A stretch of DNA of 64,000 bases from Orychophragmus violaceus (GCA_030180135.1 CM058230.1:18353082-18417081), one strand, 5' to 3'; shown: positions 1 to 10,983, numbered from the stretch's first letter. Program-made: numbers and translations. Notes: generated by a model not told the origin, from the letters alone.

Positions 1-788
1 GATCTTGAAACAACAAAAAATTATCTAAATGATACTAGCACAAGTCAATATATGTGAGAGATTATACCTTTCATTTTCGAGATCACGAGTCAAATAAAGT
101 ACGGATCAAGAAAACGATCTCGAAAAAAAATCATCTCGCGCTGATAGAGGATCAAAATATCATGAAAGATTGTGCCATTAATTTCCGACATCATGAGACA
201 AATAAATCACATGTCACTAAAACGATCTTAAAAAAATCATTTACCTAATATCTCTCGCTGAGCGTTGATAAAAAGTATATGGTGAGAGATGAAGTTTTTT
301 TATTATCGAGATACGGGTCAAGAAAACGATTTCAAATAAAAAATCTAACTAATCTCGCGCTGATTGCGTATTAAAATATATATTGAAAGTTTATGTCATT
401 CTTTTCGAGTTCATGAGTCAAATAAAACACGACTTAAAAACGATTTAAAAAACAATCTAAATCATATTATGTGCTGAGCGCATATCAAAATACATATTGA
501 GATTAAGTCATTCATTTCGTAATCACGAATCAAATAAAGTATGTACAAGAAAAAAATCTTGAGATAAAAAAAAAAGAAAAGAAAATAAGAAAATCATATA
601 ATTTGTATATTCAAAAACTAAATATATATATATATATATATATAATATATTAAACGAATAAAAATTAAAACAATTAGTGGTATAAAGCCAATAAAATGAT
701 CTCAAATAAAAAAAACCGAAAAACAGAAAACAAACAAAAACACAACATCAAAATAATATCCCGCGCTCAGCGCGGGTCAAAATCTAGT
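1..788 (+). mobile_element. Helitron, 3' portion (5' end outside window)
   Basis: The right end has the classic Helitron 3' terminus: a perfect 7-bp hairpin CCCGCGC-TCA-GCGCGGG at 760-776, then an AT-rich spacer and CTAG at 784-787, followed by T at 788. This hairpin plus CTRR-T layout is the known Brassicaceae Helitron ending. No terminal inverted repeats or target duplication are expected. The body is AT-rich with a degenerate internal tandem repeat and no RepHel coding, so it would be a non-autonomous copy. The 5' TC end is not visible and probably lies before base 1. Confidence 0.65.
54..540. repeat. Degenerate tandem repeat inside the Helitron
   Basis: About four to five diverged units of roughly 105-125 bp recur. 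Each contains a TCATGAGTCAAATAAA-like segment, then AAAACGATYTnAAAAAAATC, then a CTCGCGCTGA-like segment followed by ATCAAAATAT. The short ORF at 54-248 spans two units and is a by-product of the repeat. Each unit carries a truncated version of the terminal GCGCTGAGCGC hairpin, so the array may have grown from the Helitron end. Confidence 0.6.
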
Positions 789-1746
789 ACTAATGATTAA
801 TGAATTTTTCTTAAACGTAAATTATGTGGTGTTTAGTTGAGCCTTTCAAACCCATTTTTTTCTCCTTCAACAGTCAGTTCATCTTATTTTCCATGTTTTT
901 TCCCCAATAAAATTCATGTTATCACCAAAATTCTCCTTATACTTATGTTCATCATTTTAAAAAACTTGTATCAATTAATGTCATTCATTGTTGCCTTTTC
1001 TGTTTCACCTTATTTTCACCTTATGTTTTCTATCAACAACTCTACATTTTAGAAATTAAAACGAATTTATTACACGTTTTGTAATGAATTTTATATAAAA
1101 AAGTTGCGATAAACAAAAAGATTTGTTAGAATTGCACTTTACATTTTTTTTTTCATAACTTTTCTTTACGTAATTTTTTTTTTATCTCAACGACTTATAT
1201 ATAATCAAGAATCGGATGACAATGGCATGCCCTATATATTACTATGCCAAAAAAACTCAGATATTGTAGGGTTCTGTATTGAGTATTGACAGACACAAGC
1301 AAATTAAACATATCTTTACAGCCAGAGAAGATCAGGCATATATATATTGGCCATCAAAAGTTTAAGATATTACGTTTTATTTGACAGACCAATGGTGACT
1401 TTGAAGTTACATAATATACAGCTCGCAAATTAATGGAACTCATGCTTTCTCCTCTCTCAACCATATCTAAATCTTTTTTCTTTTGAAGTTTAATCATGTA
1501 AGCAGAAAAATAAAAAGAAAACCTTACGAAAATACACTATTTCCAAGATTATTTCCACTCTCTACAAAACAAGCGTGGAATTAGCAACAATATCCTAATC
1601 ATAACGTAGGACTCCATCAAGATCAAGAGAGTAGAATCAAGATTCAAGAAAGATCCGCTAAGAAGAAATGACGATCCTTCCTCTTCGGGCAAAATTACAC
1701 CAAGAAATGTGTCAATATGTAACTAAGTAAACTGGGGGATATGGTT
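789..1746. other. Intergenic DNA, 3' side of the CLE gene
   Basis: AT-rich sequence without a supportable gene. Short ORFs here have no recognisable motif. Bases 1500-1746 probably include the 3' UTR of the minus-strand CLE gene. Confidence 0.6.
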
Positions 1747-2103
1747 TTAGTTGTGAAGAGGATTTGGACCGGAGGGTACGAGTCTTTTATCGACGCCGTA
1801 CCTTGGATCAATCTCCGGTGGAGAATGGGAAACAAGAGGCTGCTTCCGGTGGATTCTTTGAAGCTCAAGGCACATAGAACGTGCGTATGGACGAGAGAAG
1901 GAGTCACACGAACCGTGAGGAGTCACGTAATACGGGTAATGAACCCTCGGGACGAATCGGTGGGTTCGGTAACGGAAGTTTCTTGATATAGTCCGGTTTT
2001 CTTCGGCGGTTGAAGAAGAGATGGAAGTTGTGAGAAAGAGAACGACGAAGAGGAGGAGAGAGATTGCTCCGGTGATCGGACGTTTCAAGTAAGCCGGCGA
2101 CAT
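1747..2103 (-). CDS. CLE9: CLE9-like signalling peptide precursor (118 aa)
   Basis: Encodes a secreted CLAVATA3/ESR-related prepropeptide. The last 12 residues, RLVPSGPNPLHN, ending directly at the stop (bases 1750-1785), are the CLE motif found in Arabidopsis CLE9 and CLE10. Such dodecapeptides are cleaved out and act as apoplastic ligands of LRR receptor kinases. The start is the first in-frame ATG. It gives a short basic N-terminus and a hydrophobic signal peptide (about residues 12-28, rich in LLLFVVLFL), then a variable region with NRTISRNFRYRTHRFVPR and RPYARSMC blocks, which matches my memory of CLE9 better than CLE10. The gene is intronless, as usual for this family. The 5' leader is CT-rich, with a possible 22-codon uORF at 2240-2172. 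The neighbouring zinc-finger and ELM2 genes repeat the Arabidopsis order. CLE identity is near certain; CLE9 rather than CLE10 is likely. Confidence 0.93.
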   Translation of the reverse strand: MSPAYLKRPITGAISLLLFVVLFLTTSISSSTAEENRTISRNFRYRTHRFVPRVHYPYYVTPHGSCDSFSRPYARSMCLELQRIHRKQPLVSHSPPEIDPRYGVDKRLVPSGPNPLHN

Positions 2104-2302
2104 TGCTTGATTTGAGGAGAGAAAGAGAGAGAGAGAGAAAAGTAAGAAGTTTTCTTGGAGAAGGAAAAGTTTTAAAGTTTTCGATAGAAAGAGGGAAAAT
2201 AAGCAAATTGGGATTTTAATGCAACACAGAAGATGCACATGAGTCGTCGACGTAGTTAATGACAAGGGTTAAAATCGGTTTGTGGGGTCCCAAGTTCGTT
2301 TT

Positions 2303-2319
2303 CATATATATATAAATAT
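2303..2319 (-). promoter_or_regulatory. TATA-like element of the CLE gene
   Basis: Read on the minus strand this is ATATTTATATATATATG, about 200 bp upstream of the CLE ATG. It would place transcription start near 2275-2285 and give a CT-rich leader of about 170-180 nt. Confidence 0.45.
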
Positions 2320-2722
2320 CAACCGTAACCTTATTATAAACTTCGATCGATATATTTCACCTTCTGTAGCTTTTTTACGTGATTTATAATACGTAGAAAT
2401 GATCATGTTATGTATTTTACATGAATGTGTATAATTAATTCAATACAAGAAAACAAGAACGTGTATATAGTTGTTTCGTGGGTCACAAGCTATCTATCTC
2501 AGGTCTTTATTAGCGTCCACCAAAACTATTTACAAGTACCAATAAGAAGGGTCCATACGATAACGAGTGTATATGTATCTCTCCAATCTCTTCATATCAA
2601 CACTCCAAGACAAAAACATTTGATTTACCTTCAAAACCTAAGAAAATCTACAGGAAGCAATAAATAAAATTGGAGCAGAAGAGAACAAAAGCCAGAGATG
2701 AGCTGTGGTTTCAGGTTCTGAT
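2320..2722. other. Intergenic region between the CLE and zinc-finger genes
   Basis: Holds the distal CLE promoter and, near 2640-2722, the probable 3' UTR of the minus-strand zinc-finger gene. No ORF with recognisable content. Confidence 0.5.
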
Positions 2723-3679
2723 TCATTCATCAATATCCGGAGCAGGAAGATTGAGATCGAATTGCATAGCATCTGCTTTGTGTGATTTCTTGTGACCACC
2801 TAAAGCGTTACCTGAACTGAACACCTTGAAGCAGATTGAGCACTTGTGACCTTTGCTGTTTTTGTTTGCACCAAATTCAGTGTTCCTAGTAGACCCATCA
2901 ACCAATATATCTGACTCCGACTTCTTCGGGCCACTGATGAAATCAGCACCACTATCATCATCATCAGCAGATCTCAACTGGTCATCAACTTCAACTGCAC
3001 CCCTCTTTAAATCCTGATTCTTCATCACCAAGTTATGTGATCTCTTGTGACCACCTAAAGCATTACCTGAACTGAACACCTTGAAGCATATTGGGCACTT
3101 GTGACCTTTGCTGTTTTTGTTTGCTTCCTCAACCATCGGGGATTTGCTATCACTTGACCTATGAGTCCTGCTGTTTGTGTCTGCACAAGATCCAAATCCA
3201 GTGTTCCTGATAGACCCATCAACCGAGTCCGACTTCTTCGGGCCACTGATGAAGGAATCAGAATCAGAGAGAATAGCTGCATCCGTCTTTAGCTGCTCCC
3301 ATAAAGATGCCCTTGTCTCCAGATTCTCAGAGTTGTTCTTCAGCACCAAGTTAGGTCCTTTCTTGAAAATTGAATCCCTAGACAGCATCACCAGACTCAA
3401 ATACGCGTTCTTGGCTTCTTGATCAATCTCAGACGAGCGCCCATTACTAAAAGATTCTGAACTGGATTCTTTCAACTCATTCTTGGATCTTTTGTTGGCA
3501 GAACCTGAGGAAGTCACAGTATCAGATTGGCTATCGATCACCATCTTCTCTCCCTGATCCACCAACCTCTTGTTGTAGTTCTTCAAATGAATCCTGATGT
3601 GACCTCCGCGTGATCTCGCAGAAGGGAACTTCTTGTTACAGAATTGGCACACAAACTCCCTTTCTATGATCTCCCCCAT
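2723..3679 (-). CDS. ZAT-like C2H2 zinc-finger repressor (318 aa)
   Basis: A nuclear C1-type C2H2 transcription factor. Finger 1 is at residues 9-31 (C11, C14, H27, H31) with SRGGH in place of the usual QALGGH. Fingers 2 (193-215) and 3 (278-300) carry NALGGH. The C-terminal DLNLPAP (308-314) is a DLN-type EAR repression motif that recruits TOPLESS-type corepressors. The linker plus finger is duplicated: the SGPKKS..DGS.RNT.FG block precedes both finger 2 and finger 3. The chosen ATG (3677-3679) starts MGEIIEREF just before finger 1. The open frame continues upstream to 4024 but is low-complexity, and a plausible 5'UTR intron lies there (donor near 3818, acceptor near 3693). The position next to CLE9 matches Arabidopsis At1g26590 as I remember it. 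The family is certain; exact orthology is inferred. Confidence 0.92.
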   Translation of the reverse strand: MGEIIEREFVCQFCNKKFPSARSRGGHIRIHLKNYNKRLVDQGEKMVIDSQSDTVTSSGSANKRSKNELKESSSESFSNGRSSEIDQEAKNAYLSLVMLSRDSIFKKGPNLVLKNNSENLETRASLWEQLKTDAAILSDSDSFISGPKKSDSVDGSIRNTGFGSCADTNSRTHRSSDSKSPMVEEANKNSKGHKCPICFKVFSSGNALGGHKRSHNLVMKNQDLKRGAVEVDDQLRSADDDDSGADFISGPKKSESDILVDGSTRNTEFGANKNSKGHKCSICFKVFSSGNALGGHKKSHKADAMQFDLNLPAPDIDE

Positions 3680-4026
3680 TCTTCTCTTGGACAAATGATC
3701 ATACACCAAACAAGCAGAATCAAGGAAAAAGAAGTAACCTTTCTTTAGAAAACTGAAAACGAAAGCACGATAAAGGAAGATTAACGAGAAGAACCCATTT
3801 CGTGATGATGAGTTTACCTCAAATCTTCGAAGAAACTCAAACTCCCAAATGCTACAGAGCGAAGAGAGAAGAGAGAGAAGCAGAGCAAAGGTTGATGCTT
3901 TCTTAGATATCAGATTCTGGGATGTGACAGTTGTTCTCTTTCTAAGTACAAGATCCGACCTTGAAGCTAAGAAGAAGCAAGTAGACAAGTTAAAGAAAAA
4001 AAAAAAAAACTTTGTAAATTCCACAG

Positions 4027-4037
4027 TAATATATATC
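4027..4037 (-). promoter_or_regulatory. TATA-like element of the zinc-finger gene
   Basis: Minus-strand GATATATATTA, about 350 bp upstream of the ATG. It predicts transcription start near 4000 and a leader with room for the suggested 5'UTR intron. Confidence 0.4.
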
Positions 4038-4868
4038 CTTAAAGTTTAGAGATTTGTTTTATTTTTCGTTGAAGATTTTTTTTTTATCAAAAGAGAGAAG
4101 TTTTGTTAGTAACACGAGTAATCAAAAGGTCAGCTGCATTTTTGGATCTATTCTTCTCTCAACACAACACACACACTCTCCTTTTTTCTCTTAGGTAGAG
4201 AGAAAAGCCAACGGACGGTTCAGATCTATTTGGTTACTATAATCTTATAGTACACCTGGAATCAGTAGAAACACGATTCGGTTTGTGGGCATGACAAACC
4301 ATGGGGCCAAACAGGTGAACCATGTCCATGACTGGCTCGTCTCTGCAACTTAGTCTCCAATTCTAACTAATGCAACAAACTTTGGCATTGAATATTTGTC
4401 AGGTTCGTTTGTAAAGAAAGACTTGATCTTTTTCAGTTCTCACCAATGTAGAATTTACAGTACAAGACTCGAATCATTTCATTTGTTTTCTCTCGTTAAA
4501 TGTTTTCCTTAAATCAATCAAAGAATTTTTGACCCCAAAAAAAATCAATCAAACCTTCTCAAGTTGATATTGCTCACAAAAACGTGATGATGGTTTCTCA
4601 AGGCAGATTTTGCTTCACACTTCCTGTACAACATTCAATTTAAAGTCAAAAGGACTAAGTGTGCAAATCAGAGATATTCTGACATTAGGATTTTGATTTT
4701 TGAGAAAGAGGGACCCAAGAAAAGTGAAACAACAGCCCGTTCACAAGCTTCCACATGAGAAATTCATAGTCTCTCTTTCTACTTATGATAGGAACATTTG
4801 GAGGACCCCATAACTCAAAAAATCTCCCTCATAGCTTTCTGCAACTTGTTGAAAGTGATGTTGCTTCC
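4038..4868. other. Intergenic region, promoter of the zinc-finger gene
   Basis: No gene visible. Contains CT/AC-rich stretches near 4155-4205 and the probable 3' UTR of the ELM2 gene at 4780-4868. Confidence 0.5.
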
Positions 4869-6393
4869 TCACTTGTTTCTTGCCTTGTTTTCCCAGGATC
4901 CATGACCAAATATATCGTCCATTATGCTCCCGGTTGGTTGAATATTTTTGCCATTTGTTGAAACTTTCGGATCATTACACTCCGTCTTCTTCTGTTGATC
5001 TCCAAGACCACTCTCATCTTTCTTTGCACAGTTTGTCCAACCAGGGTTCACCGCATCATGTGCAAGTTCATAGGTCGTGCATGAGTCATCTTCCATGTTC
5101 AATCTCTCCTCATTGCATCCGGAAAATATATCCATATATTCATCAATCATCTTGTGCTCGTCCCACAGTCTAGTACCACCTTCTCTGCTATCAATGTTAC
5201 CATCTTCACCTCTGTCACTAATACTGGCATCTTCTTCGCCTTCTTTATCATAGAGTGGATGCCCTTTCTCATTGAATTTGTCAATCCCTTGATGAAGAGG
5301 AGATTCGATAGCAGAGTCTTCTTCTTCGTCATATTGAGTACCCAAAGATCCTCCATAACCTCCATGCCATTCATCATCGTCACTATCAATGTCCAATATC
5401 AAAGATCTGTTCTGGGTGGCCCTTCGTCTGAGGACAAAAACGTTAAAGTAGTAGCTAACAATCTCATGCTTAGTTTGGGAAACTAATGCAGCTTCCAAGT
5501 ACTTCCAAAAGTTCCGACCTAATGTCACGGGATTGGAATAAACAACCTCATGAAAAAGTAGTGCATCTTCATCGCTCCAGCTCTGTGCAACTTCTTCTCC
5601 CATAACACAGAAGCCCAAGTCTCTGAATTTCTCAAATCCAAGCATCTTAACCATTTCATCTCTAGATTCTTTGACGTGCTGACGCACACACCTTATAGAA
5701 CCCCTGTCATGGCAGACACAGAACTCTCTACCTTTCCCTACTATGTCATCCATATTTGCAGGCATATTCAAAGCCGGCATGGGAACAATGCATGTACCAG
5801 AAAGCTTCGACATGCCTGAAGATTCTAGGTTCCCATTCCAACTACCTTCCCATTCAGGAATTATGGCTTGATGATCTGATCCAATGGGCACTTGCTTTCT
5901 AGCAGGTTGATCCAAGAGAAAAGAATAGAAAGTCTCAACAGGAGCAAATGTTCTTGGAGGTACAAGACCAAGCTCAAAATACTTTTCAGAATGAGGAGAG
6001 TGAGTTCCATCTTTTCCCTCGCAATCTTTTATGACCCGATCAAAACAATCATTCATATCAAGAACCGGGTAAACAAAATTGGACTCTTCATCAAAGGTTT
6101 CACCTCCTTGAGGTTTCAAAAGATCTCCCTCATTCACTATTGTCGATAAACCAATTCAAAAGAAATGATTCATTCACATAGCAGAGTCTGGTCAACTAAA
6201 CCAACATTTCAATTCGAAAATAAGCTATAGTTACAAGTAATATTTTACCCGTGGTAAGAGATTTCTGCGAAATAGCATAACGTGGAATAAATTCTTCAAA
6301 CTGCGTTGACTTATCACTAAAGCCAAGCTGTCTAGAATGTTTAAACGGGAGCTCATGAAACTTCTCATCATCGAAAGGGCGTTTGAATCCCAT
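4869..6393 (-). CDS. ELM2/SANT-like (MYB-like) nuclear protein (470 aa)
   Basis: Two coding exons: 6393-6249 and 6136-4869, with a 112-nt GT-AG intron (6248-6137). The junction codon G|TG makes Val49 and keeps the frame. Exon 1 starts MGFKRPFDDEKF. An ELM2-like stretch with VPIGSDHQA..PEWEG is at residues 131-146. A Cys-rich REFCVCHDRGSIRC block is at 186-198. A SANT/MYB-like region starting SWSDEDALLFHEVV is at about 234-293. The tail is acidic with no known catalytic motif. In other eukaryotes ELM2-SANT proteins are histone-deacetylase-complex scaffolds, so a chromatin role is an inference from family. A further intron probably lies in the 5' UTR, because an acceptor (TGTAG) sits about 10 nt before the ATG. 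The position matches At1g26580. Confidence 0.88.
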
Positions 6394-7440
6394 TTTCCAA
6401 CCTACATAGTAGAGGTTAAATACGATAAACTCTAAGGACGGACGAATAAGAAGAATAAAATACTGCCATGCTACTTAAACAGACATGCAGCACAGCTCCA
6501 ATCCTCATAAATGAATGATAAGAGTCCCCTCACAGTGGTAACAAATGCATGCAAGGGACCTTGTACAAACTGTATGTATGTTACCCAAGGACAATAACTA
6601 TACTGCCATGCTACTTAAACAGACATGCACCACACCATCGAACCAGTACAGTCATTAAAAAAATTTGACAGAAGTAGTAGTGTATTCATAAACAGTTCAG
6701 ACAAGAACAAAACGTCATTCACTTACCTGTCTAAAGGGACAAGTTCAGATAATATTTCAGGCTAACTGCACAAAGGATGGAACCAAACTAGAGCGTCACC
6801 AAAAGACGAAATAATATAAAATATGAATTTTAGGCCTTTCAGAGGCTTAAGCTGGAAAAAATCGAAAAATCCTCAAATCAGAAGAAACCCTAACCCTAGA
6901 CTCCGGCCTAAACGAAAATTAACCAAATTAAGAGTAAAATAGATAGGAATTGACAAATTTTATACGAATCAATAGAAAGCCCTTTGATAATTTACAGATC
7001 TGGCAAGCCCTGGGATAGATCGGAAAATAAGAACCCTAGATCTCAATCGAGGACGAAAAACATGAAATTAACAACACAATAGAAAGTAATATTTATGAAA
7101 TTCGATTAATTAGCGAAATAAAACGATGGATCAAGAAATTAAACAGCTTGTGAGGATATCGACAACCCTAACCCTAAATCCTATTTTGACAAACGAAATA
7201 GATAAAATTGGTATCAATAGAAAGAGGGAAACGTGAATTAGATGAATCTACAGATCAATTGAAAGATTAATTGAGAAATCGAAGTAAAACGAAAAAGAAA
7301 TATTGATTACGTCGAAAATTTGGGGAAGAACACGAAAGAAGATAAAATCGAGGGAGGTAGATAAGGTTCGTGCTATTTTTAATAACAAAGCGGCCCAAAA
7401 CACTAAATTCGGGTTGACCCGCAAAATCCCCTGAAAATTA
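6394..7440 (-). promoter_or_regulatory. 5' leader, probable 5'UTR intron and promoter of the ELM2 gene
   Basis: Contains two telo-box clusters, AAACCCTAACCCTAG at 6885-6899 and AACCCTAACCCTAAA at 7164-7178, plus GAACCCTAGATCTC near 7030. Telo boxes are common near starts and first introns of plant housekeeping genes. A GGCCCAA (site II-like) motif lies near 7392. A splice acceptor just upstream of the ATG suggests most of 6407-7300 is an intron. A 26-base tract is repeated directly near 6463 and 6601 (CTGCCATGCTACTTAAACAG). Confidence 0.45.
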
Positions 7441-7516
7441 GCTGTACCTCAAAATTTAAGACGAGCACACTTTTTTCTCCCCTTACTGTTTTAAAAAATT
7501 CATACTTCATTCCTTA

Positions 7517-7736
7517 GAGCATGATTAGTGGTGAACCCCTCATTGGGTTCTTAAAAAAAATTTTTTTTTTTTTTTTGGGAAAAGTGTAAAAAAAAAAAAA
7601 AAAAATCGAAAAAAAAATAGACGAATGACAGGCTGCCACGTGTTATGAACAGTGTAAGAACCGGTTCTTAAATAAGGATTTTTAAGGGTCGGGTTCTTAA
7701 CTATTCACGTGGGAAGAACCCTTGATAATCATGCTC
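7517..7736. mobile_element. MITE of PIF/Harbinger type (220 bp)
   Basis: Terminal inverted repeats GAGCATGATTA (7517-7527) and TAATCATGCTC (7726-7736) are flanked by the trinucleotide TTA on both sides (7514-7516 and 7737-7739). A 3-bp TTA/TAA duplication is the PIF/Harbinger signature. The middle is a long A/T homopolymer tract and the ends contain GGGTTCTTAA-like subterminal repeats. Confidence 0.75.
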
Positions 7737-7814
7737 TTATGGTTTTCAATATACAGTTAAACCCAATTTTCAAAAAAAAAAATATAAGCACAACATTTGT
7801 TATCTTAGTTCCCA

Positions 7815-8234
7815 TTAGGCCTGGACGTTTGGGTATCCGTTCGGGTTCGGTTCGGATCTTTCGGATTTTCGAATTTTCGAATTCAGGCATATAAAATCCA
7901 TTCGGATATTTTATAATTTCAGTTCGGGTTTGGTTCGGTTCCATTCGGGTTCGGTTCGGATCCGGGTACCCATAATATCATAAAACAAAAATAAAAATTA
8001 ATTAATTTGAACAAAAAAAATTATTAAAATGAGACAAAATAGCAAAAAAATTTGTATAATTCGTTTATTTTGTATATTTTAGCTATTTTGATCTAAAATA
8101 ACCAATATATATGAGTTGGTAATTATAGTTTTAGATAATTATGTTATACTAAGTCTAAATATAATTAATATTTTTGATATATAATTGTAGTTCGGATATT
8201 TCGGGTATCCATTCGGTTCTTGGTTCGGGTCGGG
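7815..8234. repeat. GGTTCGGTTCGGAT-type dispersed repeat
   Basis: Two blocks (about 7815-7972 and 8190-8234) are made of degenerate TTCGGGTTCGGTTCGGAT units bracketing AT-rich DNA. The outer blocks share GGGTATCCRTTCGG. Such GTTCGG arrays are frequent in Brassicaceae intergenic DNA. I cannot assign a transposon class. Confidence 0.55.
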
Positions 8235-8506
8235 TTTGAAGATGCAGCTGAGTCACTTCATGTATCAGTCAAGCAGTAGCTCAAGAAGTGACACACAAGG
8301 AGCGAGTGAAACTCACTGTGAGGACTTGGTGAATCGAGTTGATCGAGAAGCTGGAGCTGAGGTGGATAATCCAAGATCTATGGCGAGCTGGACATGCATC
8401 TTGGAGAATATGGGTGGCAAATATTTAATGAAAAATAAAATGATTTCCTAGATCTTAAGTAGTTAAGGTTGTTAGGATCTTATGAAGATATTTTAGGGGA
8501 TAAGGT

Positions 8507-9340
8507 TTATCTCCTTAGTTGCGCTGAGCTAACTAGGTTCTCCTTATCAATATCTTCTCCATCAAGACCGAGTATCGCCATATCTTCCATCTCTTCGAGA
8601 TATTCTGGTTCTTCTTCGTCGTTGTTCAGGTCGTTCAATGCAAGAAAAGCTACAGAGTATGCAACTATGTTAACTATATTACAAAGTAGTCAACTATACA
8701 AAACAAAATATTCCACTACATATGTATACGATTACAATCAAACAACTATTCTCATTAATAATAACCTGAGTATTCAACTACTTATAAATACAACTTAGTA
8801 ATCGACTTTCTCACTTTCAATCTCAGTATCCCGAGCTTTCTCTTATGGGTTTTGAAACAATACCATAGCTAGTTTATACGTTGCATTTTAGAACAAATCA
8901 AAACAGTGTTAGACCATATCATACCAGTATAAAACGATATTATAACACTATTTAGGTGAATCTTACCATTCTTCTGAGGTGTAATCCCCTTTTCCTCATT
9001 CATGCAGTCCACCATATCTGTTAACCCATGAAAGTAGTCAACTACTCTAAAATCAGCCTTTGTTAGAAGAAAACAGCAGTCGACTATTTACTAAGAAAAC
9101 TTACCAACATAATTCTCTGCAATTTCAGTATCTTTCAAAGTCACGCACAAGTTGAGTTGATCAGTTTCACCTCTCATTTCGACAAACAAGGACACATCGT
9201 CGTCGTTCTTAACCAAAACAGGTGGTGCGTCTCTTCCCTCATCCATCAACATGTATTGCGGCCATTGGTATGTTATTTTCGCAACTCAATCTTCTTGGAT
9301 ATCCAGCTTTTCTTTGACTATCTTTTCAAGATAGTCAAAA
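8507..9340 (-). pseudogene. Degraded MULE-like (Mutator) gene fragment
   Basis: Two coding-like stretches read on the minus strand. About 9330-9117 contains an in-frame stop, then TYQWPQYML and GRDAPPVLVKNDDDVSLFVE, which resembles the N-terminal region of plant MuDR-type transposase proteins. About 8642-8507 is an acidic segment (DLNNDEEEPEYLEEMEDM) ending at a stop. The DNA between them looks intronic and carries a recurring AGTAGTCAACTA-like motif. The ORF at 8236-8451 on the other strand is unassigned. The class is an inference from motif style, not a database match. Confidence 0.4.
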
Positions 9341-10584
9341 GTTGACTTGGAACTTAACCCTTTGTCGTTTCCTTTTTTCTCGACCTCGAAACTCCAAGTT
9401 CCAGTGTTAGCTTCACGTCATTTTCCTCTAAGCAGCAAAACTGCATTCCTTCCATCCATCTACAGCCAAAGAAAAGTTATATAGTTAGCAAAGTATTCCT
9501 CTTTGTCTACTACTTGAAGTAGTCGTCTACGAAACTTTGTGGGACAAAATGAATGTCGGATTCTTACTCTAACAAAACGAGATATTATTATCTTCAGGGG
9601 ACCATATAAGTCTCTATAAGTCTCGCCATGTAGGTGACTCAATGGAGATAAAAGATAGTCTTCCTTGATATATTTGAGTGGGAAAATGTTGAACAAGAAT
9701 CACCAGCTCACCTTTTTTCTTTGTCAAAAAGTTGTTGATGTTACTGCACAACATCAATTGCTAGCGACCAAAACTTTTTTAAAAGTATCTGTCGCTTTTC
9801 AGCGACCTGTCTCTGTCAGATCAGACTGTCCAGAACTAGGAAACAAGGACAAAATAGTCTGAGTTTGCGTGTGAAATACCTTGTGTTCTGCCATAGACCT
9901 AATTTGTGAATAAAATTTTCATAGACCTAATTTATGGTCCAATTTATAATATTGACCCAGTTAACCTATATATAAAACTAATTAATCCTTAAAATGAATT
10001 AGTCAGTTTTTATGGTTAAAAATTAATTAATGGTAATTTAAGTATTTATTTTTACACTATTCACATTGAATATTGTCGAAAATTTTAATTTGTGTTGTTT
10101 TGTGTATGCACTTTATAATTATAAATATATGTATCAATTGATTAAACAACTTAATTATGTTTGTTTTTTTATTTTTTATAAGTCAAAATTTAGTTAATAG
10201 TAATTTATAATATTAACTTAATATTAATTAAAAAAATTAGTTATTATTTACTAAAATTTTGAAAAAAGTTTTTTATATTAGATTTGATTAGAACAAAAAA
10301 AGAAAATAAAAGATATTATCAATAACATATATTGTAAATAACACTTTAAGTAAAATAATTTCCATATTGTACTTTTAATATAATAGATAAAAAAAACAAA
10401 TGACAGCTTAAATGGAGAGAGCAGCTCCTATTATATATAAAATTGCAAAACGAGTAAAGATGACTAATAATCTTATTAAAAAGGTTAAAATCGTAAATGA
10501 AATCTAATTGCCTTAAACTTATACTCGAAATATTTCAAAATACTCAAAACCAAAAAAAAAGTCTATACCATGGGGAAGAAGTTT
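9341..10584. other. AT-rich DNA, probably the edge of the MULE-like element and decayed DNA
   Basis: Contains a GCGACC..GGTCGC-like stretch near 9760-9810 and very AT-rich sequence from 9890 to 10490. No gene can be supported. Confidence 0.4.
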
Positions 10585-10737
10585 ATCTCTTGCAAAGATG
10601 GATGTTCAAGAATGGAAAACGGTTGAGACCTATCACCAGAACAATCAGAGCGAATGACAACAAAAATGTAATTTTATGACAGGAACTCATTGGAAAATGC
10701 CAGGAAAGGAATTATCAAGTGTAACTACGATGCTTCT
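10585..10737 (+). pseudogene. LINE RNase H domain scrap
   Basis: One frame reads AKMDVQEWKTVE, then, after a stop and a +1/-1 shift, HWKMP and finally GIIKCNYDAS followed by a stop (10699-10740). The W..P..G.IKCN.DA series is the start of the RNase H domain carried by plant LINEs. No RT or tail is attached. Confidence 0.55.
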
Positions 10738-10828
10738 TAAAGCCAAAGCATCTACAAGCTTTAAATCTAGCCGAGCTCTGTCGTCATTGATTTTGTTGTT
10801 GTTACAAAATAAAGCCAAAGCATCTACA
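10738..10828. repeat. 19-bp direct repeats around a 53-bp insert
   Basis: TAAAGCCAAAGCATCTACA occurs at 10738-10756 and again at 10810-10828, identical. The 53 bp between ends in ACAAAA. This looks like a target-site duplication around a very short, 5'-truncated retroposon, or simply a local duplication. Confidence 0.5.
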
Positions 10829-10983
10829 CGTAAGTACATATGTTTAAAAGTGAAACAATGTCAATATTACTCCATTCAAGCAAAACAAAACACGAAACAA
10901 TCATTCATCATTAATGGAAAGAAGAAAAAGAACAAAAGTTATTAAAAACAAAATGAAATGATCAAAGCATTAGCATGTTTTAA

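Noticed and set aside
1741..1986. 81-codon plus-strand ORF opposite the CLE gene
   Set aside because: It is the antisense shadow of a convincing CLE coding region.
2104..2265. N-terminal extension of the CLE protein to 172 aa
   Set aside because: The extended frame begins at TTG, not ATG. The ATG at 2103 gives a normal signal peptide and family-typical length.
3680..4024. N-terminal extension of the zinc-finger protein to 433 aa
   Set aside because: The extra 115 codons are low-complexity, rich in Phe and Leu, and lie in a likely 5' UTR with an intron. The family starts close to finger 1.
7164..7178. Interstitial telomere repeat (AACCCTAACCCTAAA; also 6885-6899)
   Set aside because: Only two units each, placed in the leader and first intron of the ELM2 gene: telo boxes, not telomeric arrays.
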